Shown: positions 34,960 to 44,900, counted from the stretch's first letter. The stretch is 60,972 bases of DNA from JBGAPI01 sp044221335 (GCA_044221335.1 JBGAPI010000032.1:1-60972), one strand, 5' to 3'. Made by a program: numbers and translations. Notes: generated by a model from the sequence alone, not told the origin.

Positions 34960-35841
34960 TCATGGGGTCGGTGTCGCAGGCGCCGACCGGGCGAACACCT
35001 TCGCCAGCTCCTCGTAGGCCCGCCGCTGCGCATCATCCGTCGGCGTCGGTGCGACCACCCGGAACTGCACGTACTGGTCCCCTGGCGTCGCGCCGGGCAG
35101 GCCGCGGCCCTTGAGTCGGAGCTTCTTGCCGCCGCGTGAGCCGGCCGGAATCTTCATCTCGACCTTGCCGCCCAGCGTCGGCACCTCCGCGGTCGCTCCG
35201 AGCGCCGCGTCCCAGGGAGTGATCTCGACCTCGACCTCGACGTCGCGACCCTTGACGTGGAACTGCGGGTGGTGCCGGAAGTGCACTTCGAGCAGAAGGT
35301 CGCCGCCGCCGTCGGCCTGGCCGGCGAGGCGGATCTGCTGGCCGGAAGTGATGCCAGGCGGGATCTTCACCTCCAGCGTCCGGCCGCCGACGGCGATGCG
35401 CTCGCGGCCGCCGGCGTAGGCGGTCTCCAGCGGGATCTCGACGCGCGCGGTCGCGTCGCGCGGACGCCGCGCCCGCGGGCCGCCGCCGCGCGCTTGACCG
35501 AACAGCGACTCGAAGAAATCGGAGAAGCCGCCGCTGCCGTTGCCGAGATCGCCGAAGTCGAACTCGAAGCCGCCATGGCCAGCGCCGAAACCCGGCGGCG
35601 GCTGGAACTCCTCGCCCGGGCGGAAACCCTGCGCCCGCAGCCGGTCATAGTGCGCACGCTTCTTCGGGTCGTGCAGGACCTCGTAGGCCTCGTTGATCGC
35701 CTTGAAGCGCTCCTCGGCGTTCTTCTCCTTGCTGACGTCCGGATGGAACTTGCGCGCGAGCTTGCGGTACGCCGTCTTGATCACGTCGGCGTCGGCGCCC
35801 GGGGGCACGCCGAGAATGTCGTAGTAGTCCTTGAACTGCAT
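34960..35841 (-). CDS. cbpA: CbpA-type DnaJ co-chaperone from an internal start
   Basis: The ATG at 35841 has a GGAG site nine bases upstream and gives a 293-residue protein starting MQFKDYYDILGVPPGADADV. The J-domain HPD is in RKFHPDVSKEKN; a G/F-rich region with GGFSDFFESLFG follows, then two C-terminal substrate-binding domains ending LAKVFARSAPATPTP. There is no zinc finger, as in CbpA. It stimulates DnaK. This entry is the same frame as the Hsp20-containing one and is offered as the likelier separate product. Confidence 0.7.
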   Translation of the reverse strand: MQFKDYYDILGVPPGADADVIKTAYRKLARKFHPDVSKEKNAEERFKAINEAYEVLHDPKKRAHYDRLRAQGFRPGEEFQPPPGFGAGHGGFEFDFGDLGNGSGGFSDFFESLFGQARGGGPRARRPRDATARVEIPLETAYAGGRERIAVGGRTLEVKIPPGITSGQQIRLAGQADGGGDLLLEVHFRHHPQFHVKGRDVEVEVEITPWDAALGATAEVPTLGGKVEMKIPAGSRGGKKLRLKGRGLPGATPGDQYVQFRVVAPTPTDDAQRRAYEELAKVFARSAPATPTP

Positions 35842-36411
35842 GCGAAGACTCCGGTCGCAAAACGGAAGCGGTCCAGGAACTCGCGCTCCTGGACCGCAGG
35901 TTGCGAAGCGCGGCCTCCGGGAACGCGCCGCCAGCGTATCGCGCGGCGCGCTCCCGCTGCGCGGGATCAGGTTGATGTTGATCCGGCGCGGAGTCGTTTC
36001 CGGACGCTTCGGGATCACCACCTCGAGCACGCCATGCTTGCCGCTGGCACTGATGCCGTCCGGGTTGGCGGTGTCCGGCAGGGCGAAGCGCCGATAGAAC
36101 ACGCCGTGGGTGCGCTCGACGCGGGTGAACTTGTCACCCTCGGTCTTGGCCTCGGCCTTGCGCTCGCCCTTGATCGTCAGGATGCCCTTGTCCATGTGGA
36201 TCTCGATGTCCTTCGGGTCGACGCCGGGAATGTCGGCCTGGATCAGGAAGCGTCCGGCCTCTTCCTTGATGTCGACGCGCGGCGCCCACTGGCTGGTGAC
36301 GACGTTGGACTGGTCGGACTCGTCGGCGCCGAAGAAGCGTTCCATCACCGAACGCAGGTCGCCGACGCGCTCGTTGGTCAGGTTCCAGTGGGGATAGCGG
36401 ACGATGCTCAT
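34960..36411 (-). CDS. Hsp20 and CbpA-type DnaJ in one open reading frame
   Basis: No stop codon separates a small heat-shock protein from a DnaJ-family protein: the frame runs 483 residues. The alpha-crystallin domain spans about 40-140 (VDIKEEAGRFLIQADIPGVD, GVLEVVIPKRPE). An Arg/Pro-rich linker (145-190) follows, then J-domain MQFKDYYDILGV with HPD, a G/F-rich part and the DnaJ C-terminal beta domains. Normally these are two genes. A real fusion, translational read-through of a lost stop, or internal initiation at residue 191 are all possible. A sigma-32-like promoter and GGAG site precede it. Confidence 0.7.
   Translation of the reverse strand: MSIVRYPHWNLTNERVGDLRSVMERFFGADESDQSNVVTSQWAPRVDIKEEAGRFLIQADIPGVDPKDIEIHMDKGILTIKGERKAEAKTEGDKFTRVERTHGVFYRRFALPDTANPDGISASGKHGVLEVVIPKRPETTPRRININLIPRSGSAPRDTLAARSRRPRFATCGPGARVPGPLPFCDRSLRMQFKDYYDILGVPPGADADVIKTAYRKLARKFHPDVSKEKNAEERFKAINEAYEVLHDPKKRAHYDRLRAQGFRPGEEFQPPPGFGAGHGGFEFDFGDLGNGSGGFSDFFESLFGQARGGGPRARRPRDATARVEIPLETAYAGGRERIAVGGRTLEVKIPPGITSGQQIRLAGQADGGGDLLLEVHFRHHPQFHVKGRDVEVEVEITPWDAALGATAEVPTLGGKVEMKIPAGSRGGKKLRLKGRGLPGATPGDQYVQFRVVAPTPTDDAQRRAYEELAKVFARSAPATPTP
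35868..35897 (-). terminator. Terminator-like hairpin between Hsp20 and CbpA parts
   Basis: Two 11-base arms (35868-35878 and 35887-35897) pair perfectly; on the minus strand TTCCGTTTT follows. It would suit the end of an hsp20 gene, although it lies within the continuous open frame. Confidence 0.5.
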
Positions 36412-36456
36412 TTCGTTGCTCCAAGGTAGGTGCGACAGGGTCGCGTTGAGCGCTAA

Positions 36457-36482
36457 CTGGGGCCGTCGCGCGGGGCTTCAAG
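36457..36482 (-). promoter_or_regulatory. Sigma-32 (heat-shock) promoter of the hsp20-cbpA frame
   Basis: On the minus strand CTTGAA (36477-36482) and CCCCAG followed by TTA (36457-36462) are 14 bases apart, close to the consensus CTTGAA-N12-15-CCCCAT. Transcription would begin about 40 bases before the ATG. Confidence 0.7.
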
Positions 36483-36549
36483 GGGGCGCCTCCAGCCGCA
36501 TCGCGACGGGGGATGGGCTACGATGCGCGCCCCTTCATGGAGACGTGCG

Positions 36550-37029
36550 ATGAGCATTCAAGTCGGTGAGAAGATTCCCGCGGCGACCCTCAACTATCTC
36601 AAGGACGGCGTGCAGGCCATCTCCAGCGCCGACCTGTTCGGCGGCCAGCGCGTGGTGCTGTTCGCGGTGCCGGGCGCCTTCACGCCGACCTGCTCGGCCA
36701 AGCACCTGCCGGGCTATGTCGAGAAGCTCGAGGCGATCCGTGCCAAGGGCGTCGATCGGATCGTCTGCATGGCGGTGAACGACGCCTTCGTGATGGACGC
36801 CTGGCGCAAGAACCAGAACGTGCCGGACGACATCCTGCTGGTCGCCGACGGCAACGGCGCGTTCTCGAAGTCGCTCGGCCTTGAACTCGACGCGACCGCC
36901 TTCGGCATGGGGATGCGTTCCAAGCGCTTCGCGCTGGTAGCGAAGGACGGCGTGGTGGAGCAGCTGTTCGTCGAGGCGCCGGGCGAGTTCAAGGTGTCGG
37001 CGGCGGACCACGTGCTGGCGGCGCTCTGA
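36550..37029 (+). CDS. Peroxiredoxin of the Prx5/redoxin family
   Basis: A 159-residue thiol peroxidase with the active-site motif PGAFTPTCS, whose cysteine reduces hydroperoxides. The pattern VNDAFVMDAWRK and GMGMRSKRFALV is standard for bacterial Prx5. No resolving-cysteine or glutaredoxin domain is attached, so an external thiol reductant is probable. The frame is open upstream; the ATG at 36550 follows GGAGACGTGCG. It is transcribed divergently from the heat-shock frame. Confidence 0.92.
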   Translation: MSIQVGEKIPAATLNYLKDGVQAISSADLFGGQRVVLFAVPGAFTPTCSAKHLPGYVEKLEAIRAKGVDRIVCMAVNDAFVMDAWRKNQNVPDDILLVADGNGAFSKSLGLELDATAFGMGMRSKRFALVAKDGVVEQLFVEAPGEFKVSAADHVLAAL

Positions 37030-37037
37030 TCTCGACC

Positions 37038-37063
37038 GGGCCGGGGCGCCGTCGCCCCGGCCC
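37038..37063 (+). terminator. Hairpin after the peroxiredoxin gene
   Basis: GGGCCGGGGCG and CGCCCCGGCCC (37038-37048, 37053-37063) form a perfect 11-base stem with a CCGT loop eight bases after the stop. No T run follows. Confidence 0.5.
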
Positions 37064-37178
37064 ACCGGCTGACGCGGCAACCGATCGCGCCATGGCGCGC
37101 GATTGAGTCGAGTTCATCGGTCGTGTTGAGTGATTTCCCCGCCGGGCGGTTGGGCCCCGGGCTCCCCGCGGTCCTAGA

Positions 37179-37198
37179 CTAGAGGGATCCTCTAGAGG
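37179..37198 (+). promoter_or_regulatory. Nested palindrome over the ribosome-binding site of the first C25 gene
   Basis: CTAGAGG-GAT-CCTCTAG (37179-37195) and the perfect CCTCTAGAGG (37189-37198) overlap. The only purine-rich site before the ATG at 37209 is AGAGG inside the palindrome. The mRNA could fold so as to hide it, or the site may bind a repressor. Confidence 0.35.
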
Positions 37199-37208
37199 CT
37201 GGACTGTC

Positions 37209-40200
37209 ATGAGCCTGATCTCGCGCAGTGTCGCCATGGTTGTCGGTTTGCTCGTCGCCTCCGGCGCCGCGGCCGGCGGCTTTCCCTCGGGCGCCTCGAC
37301 GCTGCCGCTGCTGCTGAGCCGCGGCACCGACCTCGCCTGCAACCAGGGCGACTTCGTCCAGTGTCCGCCGCCGGCCGGCGACATCGGGCTTGCGGCCAAC
37401 AAGTACCACTCCTATTTCGTCGAGGTGCCGCCCGGAACCGGCAACCTGACGATCGAGCTGTTCGATGCGGACGCCGGCGCCGGCGCCGGCGAGGCAGCGG
37501 CGGGGCGCGACACGGTCGCCGCCACGCTGGCGCAGAGCACGCAGTATTCGGTGCTCAACCCGGCGGGCACCGCCCAGGCCGTGCGCTACGCCCGCGGCAA
37601 CAGCGTGTCGGCAAGCGGCGGCGTGACCACTGGCCTCGCCACCGCCGCCGGCGCGGGCGTGAGTTGCACCACGGTCGGCAATACCACCGGCGACAACGCG
37701 TGGTGCCCGATCCTGATCGTCACCAATCCCGCCAGCGGCCACTGGGAGATCCGCGTCCAGGCGGTGAATGGCAGTGGCCTCAACTATTACGGTGTCCGCG
37801 CCCGCGACACCGCCACCAGCCGCGACCTCAACGTATACGCCCGCAGCTACCTGCACTACGGCAACCAGAACGTCCAGGCAGGACGGGTCTACTCCGGCAG
37901 CAACGCGTTCTTCCCCTACGTGACCGAGGGCTGCCAACTGCGCGCGGCGGACTTCGATTCGGACGATGACGCGGGCGAATCGATCCGCTACGCGAGTCGC
38001 ACCCTGCTGTTCGACCAGACCCTGACCGAGGCGGCGAACGACCTCTCCGGCAACAACGTCTGGAACGACGAGCTGCTGACCTTCACCACCAACACCGATG
38101 CGCGCGAATACGGCATCTGGCGCAACGAGTGCACCGCGACGCTGACCAATTCCAACCATGTGACGCCCTGGCTCGGCAGCGAGATGTCGACCGCGTCGCC
38201 GCCGACGGCGCAGCCGCAGGGCGGCAGCGATCGCGGCACCTCGGCGGTCACCAGCGGCGAGAGCTATCGCCTCTACTTTCCGACCAGCACCGGCGCCGCG
38301 CCGCAGAAGCCCTGGGTCGAACAGCACCTGGTCGCGGTGAATGCCGGCACCACGCCGACGGCGGGACAGAGCGCGACCTACCAGGTCTCGGTGATCGTCG
38401 CGAATCCCAGCAACTTTCCGATCACGTTCGGTACGGTGGCGGCGGAGCAAGTCACCTCGACGATTCCGGCCGATACCGGGGCCGGCACGACGCTGCGCAA
38501 CTACGGCTACGTTGCCGGCAGCTTCTCGGCCTCCACAGGTTGCGGCACGGCGACGACGCCCGCCGCCAACGCCAGCGGCAACGTCGTCTGGAACCCCGGC
38601 ACGGTGGCCGCCAATTCGATCTGTTCCGCGACCTACCAGATGAGCCTCGCGTTGGGCTCGGCCGTCGCAAACGGCACCGTGGTGCCGATGACGGGCGTCA
38701 CTACCGCCGGGACCACCGCGGTGTTCCTGGACGAGACCAACACCCGGTTCGTCTTCGGTCCGCTGTGCGCGCTGCAGGTGACGGTCGGCACCGCCGTGGC
38801 TGTGCCGGTCACGCTGAGCTACTTCGATGCGCGCTCGCTGGGCGACGATCGCCTCGACGTGCGCTTCCGCACCGCGACCGAGGCTGGCACTGTCGGCTTC
38901 ACGCTGCTCGAGGGCGCGACCGCCGCCAGCGCGCGACCGCTGACCGACGGCAGCATTTCCGCGCAAGGCGTGCGCAGCCTGCGCAACCACGACTATCAGC
39001 TGACCGTGTCCGGCTTTCACGGCGGTTCGCTGTGGTTGCAGGAGGACGCCGGCTCCGCGCGGCCGCTGCGCCACGGCCCCTTCGTCGTCGGCCAGGCGGC
39101 GGGACGCGAAACCTTGCCCGCCGCGATCGACTGGCGCACCAGCCGGGCCGAGCGTCTCGCCGCGGCGGCGGCCACCGACCAGACTGCGCGGAGCTCCGGC
39201 GGACGCGAGGTCGAGCTTCGGGTTGCCCGCGACGGCGCGTACCGGGTCCGCTACGAAGACCTGCTGGCGGCCGGCAGCGACTGGTCCGGCGTCGCCGCCG
39301 ATCGCATCGCGCTCACGGCGAACGGCGTCCCGGTGCCGATCGCGGTCGATGGCGCTGCGACCTTCGGTCCCGGCAGCGCGATCCGCTTCATCGGACTCGC
39401 CCGGCGTGGAAGCCTCTACACCGATGACACCGTCTACGTGCTGAGCGACGCGCCGACCCAGGCGCTGCGAATGGGTCGGATCGCGCCGGCGACGCCGTCG
39501 AGCTACCGCAGCAGCGCCGACCGCAAGCTCGAGGTCGCTCCGAACAATCTGTGGGACTTCGCCTCGCCATTGCCCGATCCCTGGTACGCATTGGAGCTGT
39601 ATCGCAACGGCAACAGCTACCCGACCGCGCAACTGAGCCTCCCGCTGAACGGACTGGACGCTGGCGTCGACGCGGTGCTGCGTCTGACGATGTGGGGCGG
39701 AATCGATCAGGCCGACGTCGGCGGCGACCACGCCCTGACGGTCACGGTGAACGGCCAGCCGCTGGTGCAGGCGGATCGCTTCGACGGCATCAGCCCGCGC
39801 TACCTCGACCGCAGCGTGCCGGCCGCGCTGCTGCACGACGGTATCAACAGCGTCGGATTGGCCCTGGAGCCGAATGGCCTGAGCTTCGATTCCGTGGTCG
39901 TCGATGGCGCGACCCTGGTCTACCGCGGCCACCTGCAGGCGCAGAACGATCGACTCGACTTCCAGTCCGCCGGTGCCGAAACTGGTGACGCGCTGTTCGG
40001 CGACGGCTTCGGCGACGAGCGAGTGGAGTGCCAGGCGGGTTGCACCGGCTACCAGGCCGACGGATTCGGCAGCCTGCCGGCGTCGGTGTACCGGGTCCGC
40101 GGCGCCGGCGTCGACGAGCTGCCGACCTCGGCCAGCAGCGGGACGACGCTGCGCTTCGCCGGCTCCGAGGAGCCGGCGGATCGCTATCTCGCCGCGAGTA

Positions 40201-41327
40201 CGACGGCGCACCTGCTGCCGGCAATCCGCCTGGCGCGACCGCCGGTCGACCTGTTCGCCGGTGCGGCGACCTGGCTCGCCATCGGTCCCGCCAGTGTGCT
40301 GCCGGCACTGCAGCCCCTGCTCGCCGCGCGCCGCAATCGCGGCCTCGCCGCCAGGGCCGTGGCGATCGAAGATGTCTATGCGCAGTTCGGGGACGGCGCA
40401 GCGGATCCCGAGGCGGTGCGCCGCTTCATCCGCCAGGCCGCTGCCGAGCTCGGCACGCACTACGTCGTGCTGGCCGGCGGCGACACCTACGATTACAAGA
40501 ACTACGGCGGCGCGGGCTCGGTCAGCCTGGTCCCGACCTTCTATCGGCAGACCTACCCGATCGTGCATTACGGACCGACCGACGTGCCCTACGGCGACCT
40601 CGACGGCGACGGCCGTCTCGACCTCGCGGTCGGCCGCCTGCCGGCCCGCAACGGACCCGAAATGGCGCTCCTGGTGTCGAAGACACTGGCCTACGAGGCC
40701 TCGCCGACCACGGCGCGACCGCTGTTCGCCGCGGACCAGTCCGGCAATGGCGTCGACTTCGGCGTCGGCAGCGATGCCTTCATCGGCATGCTGGATCCGG
40801 CGTTCGTCGCGAGTCGTCCACCGGCGGACAAGGTCTACCTCGGCAGCGCCGCGTCCACCCAGGCGGCCCGCGACGCCTTCTTCGCCGATCTGAGTGGCGG
40901 ACGCGGCCTGGTCAGCTACTACGGGCATTCTTTCCCGTCGGGCTGGACTTTCAACGGACTGCTCGACGTCGGCGACGTGCAGGCGGGCCTGATTCACAAC
41001 AGCGCCGCGCCGATGATCGTCACCCAGTGGGGCTGCTGGGGCGCGTTCTTCGTCGACCCTCAGTACTCGACGCTCGCCCACGGCCTGCTGGTCGCGCGTC
41101 CGGACGGCGCGTTCGCGGGGATCGGCGCCACCGCGCTGACCGACTCCAGCGACGACGAGGCCTTCGCGGCGCAACTGCTGCCGCGCCTCAGTAGCGCCGG
41201 GACGACCGTCGGCGATGCCCTGCAGCAGTCGCAGTCGGCCTTCGCAGCGACGCATCCGGAAGGGCGCGACATCAGCCTGGGTACCGTGCTGCTCGGGGAT
41301 CCGGCGCTGGTCCTCTATCGACAGTGA
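37209..41327 (+). CDS. Large secreted gingipain-like (C25) cysteine peptidase, copy 1
   Basis: A 1372-residue exported protein with a signal peptide ending near SGAAA-GGF. A long ectodomain of beta-sandwich modules (for example VPVTLSYFDARSLGDDRLDV at about 530) precedes the C25 domain, roughly 1040-1372. The catalytic pair is His1240 in YYGHSFPSGW and Cys1276 in TQWGCWGAFF, a 36-residue spacing near that of gingipain R. A GDALFGDGFGD motif stands near residue 926 and a metal-like DLDGDGRLD segment follows. It should cleave proteins or mature other surface proteins. A near-full-length paralogue follows. Confidence 0.88.
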   Translation: MSLISRSVAMVVGLLVASGAAAGGFPSGASTLPLLLSRGTDLACNQGDFVQCPPPAGDIGLAANKYHSYFVEVPPGTGNLTIELFDADAGAGAGEAAAGRDTVAATLAQSTQYSVLNPAGTAQAVRYARGNSVSASGGVTTGLATAAGAGVSCTTVGNTTGDNAWCPILIVTNPASGHWEIRVQAVNGSGLNYYGVRARDTATSRDLNVYARSYLHYGNQNVQAGRVYSGSNAFFPYVTEGCQLRAADFDSDDDAGESIRYASRTLLFDQTLTEAANDLSGNNVWNDELLTFTTNTDAREYGIWRNECTATLTNSNHVTPWLGSEMSTASPPTAQPQGGSDRGTSAVTSGESYRLYFPTSTGAAPQKPWVEQHLVAVNAGTTPTAGQSATYQVSVIVANPSNFPITFGTVAAEQVTSTIPADTGAGTTLRNYGYVAGSFSASTGCGTATTPAANASGNVVWNPGTVAANSICSATYQMSLALGSAVANGTVVPMTGVTTAGTTAVFLDETNTRFVFGPLCALQVTVGTAVAVPVTLSYFDARSLGDDRLDVRFRTATEAGTVGFTLLEGATAASARPLTDGSISAQGVRSLRNHDYQLTVSGFHGGSLWLQEDAGSARPLRHGPFVVGQAAGRETLPAAIDWRTSRAERLAAAAATDQTARSSGGREVELRVARDGAYRVRYEDLLAAGSDWSGVAADRIALTANGVPVPIAVDGAATFGPGSAIRFIGLARRGSLYTDDTVYVLSDAPTQALRMGRIAPATPSSYRSSADRKLEVAPNNLWDFASPLPDPWYALELYRNGNSYPTAQLSLPLNGLDAGVDAVLRLTMWGGIDQADVGGDHALTVTVNGQPLVQADRFDGISPRYLDRSVPAALLHDGINSVGLALEPNGLSFDSVVVDGATLVYRGHLQAQNDRLDFQSAGAETGDALFGDGFGDERVECQAGCTGYQADGFGSLPASVYRVRGAGVDELPTSASSGTTLRFAGSEEPADRYLAASTTAHLLPAIRLARPPVDLFAGAATWLAIGPASVLPALQPLLAARRNRGLAARAVAIEDVYAQFGDGAADPEAVRRFIRQAAAELGTHYVVLAGGDTYDYKNYGGAGSVSLVPTFYRQTYPIVHYGPTDVPYGDLDGDGRLDLAVGRLPARNGPEMALLVSKTLAYEASPTTARPLFAADQSGNGVDFGVGSDAFIGMLDPAFVASRPPADKVYLGSAASTQAARDAFFADLSGGRGLVSYYGHSFPSGWTFNGLLDVGDVQAGLIHNSAAPMIVTQWGCWGAFFVDPQYSTLAHGLLVARPDGAFAGIGATALTDSSDDEAFAAQLLPRLSSAGTTVGDALQQSQSAFAATHPEGRDISLGTVLLGDPALVLYRQ

Positions 41328-41333
41328 GGCGGG

Positions 41334-41356
41334 CGCGCCTGTTCGGATCAGGCGCG
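41334..41356 (+). terminator. Hairpin after the first C25 gene
   Basis: CGCGCCTG and CAGGCGCG (41334-41341, 41349-41356) pair perfectly seven bases after the stop. There is no T run. Confidence 0.4.
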
Positions 41357-41981
41357 GTGGCAGGGCGTCTCGCGCCTGCAGCAGGGACGACACCGACGTC
41401 GTGAGTCGTCGCCCCCCGGCGACATCCGTCTGCAGGCGGATCGGGTCGGGTGCGGACCTACGACTGCCGGCGGAGTCCGCCCGTCGACGCACGATTTATC
41501 ATGCCGCGATCGTGTGCTCGATACCGGAACGACCACGAAGGATCCGCTGTTCCCGCCCAACGGCGCCGGGATCGCTATGGCATCGAGTCCTGCAGTGCGT
41601 ACAACTCCGGAACCGTCCGGGGCCGCGCTCCGGACCGTCGGCGGGTCGCGGTTGCCGCGTGCGGCCGCGACACGGGATCGCGTCCAAGACGATCGCGGGG
41701 CGCGACGGTTCGCCGTTGGGATCGCTGCGACGCCGTCTTTCGTCGGATCCGTACTACTGGATCGCTTCCGGGCGGGTTTCCACTCCTGGGAGGTCGCTCG
41801 TCCCGGTCGGCGCGCGCTGGCGCATTCTCCGGACGGGCAGGCCTGGCCGGCCGACGTGCCGCCGCCGTACCATTGTTTTTCAGTTCGATACAGTGCGGTT
41901 CGCATCGATTTGACGAGCTTCCACTATCATTGATTGGATCAAAGGTCCGGGTTTCGGGTCCCGGCCCTACAGGGGTGCGTG
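41357..41981. other. Gap between the two C25 genes
   Basis: This 625-base stretch has open frames in several phases but none with a recognisable product. It should carry the promoter for the second C25 gene. TTGACG stands at 41910-41915 without a well-spaced -10 box. I looked for a c-di-GMP riboswitch and saw none. Confidence 0.4.
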
Positions 41982-44900
41982 ATGAGAATGCTGGGTTGGG
42001 TCTTGGTGGCGTTCGCCGCCGTCGTGTCGTCGTTCGGTTCGAGGGTGGAGGCCGCATCGACCGGGGCCAAGCTGCTGCGCGTGCAGGGCAATACCGCCGG
42101 CACCGCTTCCGGCGACTACGTGTCCGACACCGGTGGCCAGAACACGTCCTACCACTTCTGGGTCGAGGTTCCGCCCAGTCTCGGGTCGCTGCAGATCGAC
42201 ATCTTCGACGCCGACTTCGGCGTGGGCGGTGCTGCGGAGGGCGATGCCGATCGCGATCGCCTCCGCGGCGGCGCGGGCGGCACCACGACCTATCGGCTGT
42301 TCCAGCCGGACGGCACCGAGATCACCACCGCGTCGACGCCGGCGCTGGCGTTCAACACCGGATCGGCGACGCTGCCGGCGGGTGCCAACAATGCCTGGCT
42401 CAACTTCTACACGCGCGCCAATCCTCCGGCCGGGCACTGGGAGGTGCGACTCACCACCAACGCCGGCAACGACGTCAATGCCTTCGGCCTGCGCGCGCAT
42501 GACGGCACATCGGGCGCCGGCGGTACCGAATTGACGGTCTACGCGGATTCCGAATACGAGATCGGCGTCAATCCTCCGGCGACCGGCACCCGCACCAGTT
42601 CGTTCACGATGTATCCCTACGTGACCAGCGGCTGCACGGCGAACCACCAGGACTTCGACTACGACAGCGGCACCGTGACCGTCGTCGGCGGCGTCAGCCA
42701 GTCGGCGACCTACACCAATCGCGATGCCACCTGGACCTCGACGATCGCCAACGCCGGGCTGTCGGGCGACAACGTCTGGGTCAACTCCACCCTGCCCAAT
42801 GCGGGGGGCATCCCGCCCGCCGGCGGCATCAACAGCCGCACCGGCATGGGACTGTGGACGGCGACCTACGTGATCAACGAGACCGCCGGACCGGCGGCGA
42901 ACTTCTCCGAACTGATCGTGTCGGCGGACGGCAGCACGGCAACCCCGACCGCGGCCACCGGCAACCCGCCGGCGAATACGTTCCGGGTCTACTTCCCCAA
43001 CGACGCCGGCGCCAAGCCCAGCAAGCCCTACCTGCGCCAGGGCATCAGTCGGGTCAGTGGCGCTACTCCGCCGGCCGTCGGTTCGCCGTCGCGCTACGGC
43101 GTCAGCGTGAGCTTCATCAACGACGGCTTCCAGGCGGTGACCTTCGCCAATGCCTCCAGCCGCTGGATCCAGGCCGTGGTGCCGAACGTGGCCGGCCTGA
43201 CCTATGTCGCCAACTCCGCCGCCGTGACCCAGGGCACGGTCAACGCGAGTCCGGGAGGGGCTCCGGGTACCTCGACGACCCGCACCATCCGCTGGGACCC
43301 GGGCACGGTCGCCGCCGGCGTGCGCGTCGATCTCTACTACGAACTCGACTTCACGCCGACGGCTGCGGGCACCATCAACATGACCGGCGCGGGCAACACC
43401 AACGCGCTGGACAGCGTCACGATGGGTACCCGCGCCGATTTCCTCGACAACACCGGCAATGCCGCCCAGGCGCGCGCGATCTTCGGATTCGGCGGCCTGT
43501 GCCCGCTGCAGATCACGATCGGTACCGCGGTTCCGACCCCGGTGACGCTGTCGTGGCTGAATGCGAAGCGGACCGGTGCGGGCGTCGATGTCCGCTGGGC
43601 GACCGACACCGAGGTCGGCAATCTCGGCTTCAACGTCTACGGCCAGAGCGGTGGACAGTGGATCAAGCTCAACAACCAGCCGATTCCCAGCCATCGCCCG
43701 AACAGTTCGCGCCGCCAGAAGTACGCGATCAGCCTGGTCGCACCGTCGGACGTGAGCCGGATCCAGCTGGAAGACATCTCCGCGAAGGGCACCCGGGTGC
43801 GCCACGGCGCTGTCGAACTCGGCGGCGAGAATGGCAGCGACATCGCGATGCCGACGACCAACTGGGCAGGACTGCCTCAGGGGAGAGGAACGCAATCGGT
43901 CACCGGCGCGCAAGCCGGCAAGATGTACGTCGACGTCAATGCCGACGGTATCTGGCGCATCCGGATCGCGGATGCGGCCGCCGCGGGCGTCGATCTGTCC
44001 TCGGTCTCGACCTCGGCGATCGCGCTGGTCGGCAGCGACGGGCCGGTGCCGCTGCGCATCCTCAATGCGGCTGGCAGCGTGCTCGGCAGCGGCGCCGTGC
44101 TCGAGTTCTACGGGCGGGCGCGCGATTCGGTGTTCGGCCGCACCAACACCTACCTGCTGTCGATCGATCCCGCGAATGCGCGCCGGATGCGCGAGGCGAA
44201 CGGCTCGAACCTGCCCTGGGACCGCCAGGTGGCCTGGTACTGGGAAACCTCCAGGATCGCGCGGCAGTCGCAGTACAGCTTCGCCAGTCCGACGGCCTCG
44301 CCGTGGATCGATTCCGAATTGTTCGCGCCCGGCGCATCGGCGGAAGCGAGCTACAACCTCGTCGTCGATTCCGCCTGGTCGCTCGACAACGCCTCCATCG
44401 GCGTGAATGCCAGCGGACAGGATGATTTCCCCGGTCGCGACGACGACCATCGACTGCGGGTCGAGGCGAACGGCGTGCTCGTGCGCCAGCTCGACTTCCC
44501 GGGCATCCGCGAGGAGCGGATGCGCTTCAATGCCGCTCCGGGTCAACTGAACGACGGCAGCAATACCGTCCGACTGAGCCTGCCGGCGGACCAGGGCGTC
44601 GAATTCGACCTGGTCGACATCAACTCGGTCGACATTCTCTATCAGCGCCGTTTCGTCGCTCGCGGCGGCATCCTCGATGCGTCGCTGGGCCCGGTGGGCG
44701 ACAGCGTCACGCTGGGAACGGATGTCCTCTTCCGCGACCAGTTCGGCGACTCGCCCGATGCCTGCGGCGCGGCCGAGTGCGCGGCGGTCGTGGTCAGTGG
44801 CGTATCGACCGGCGCGCACGCCTATGCCGTCGACGGCAGCCAGGCCGTGCACTTCGCCGACGCCGCGGCGAGCGGCGGAACGCTGCGAGTGGTCAGTCCG

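Noticed and set aside
34960..36411. Simple annotation as one long DnaJ protein
   Set aside because: The first 145 residues are a complete Hsp20 with its own heat-shock promoter, so calling the whole a DnaJ would hide a second protein.
37179..41492. Minus-strand open frame of 1437 residues opposite the first C25 gene, and one of 1381 residues opposite the second (41967-46112)
   Set aside because: They are long only because the sequence is GC-rich. The translations are Arg/Asp/Val/Gly-biased without domains, while the plus frames have signal peptides and catalytic motifs.
41357..41981. Riboswitch before the second C25 gene
   Set aside because: The leader was checked for the conserved cores of c-di-GMP riboswitches and none was found.
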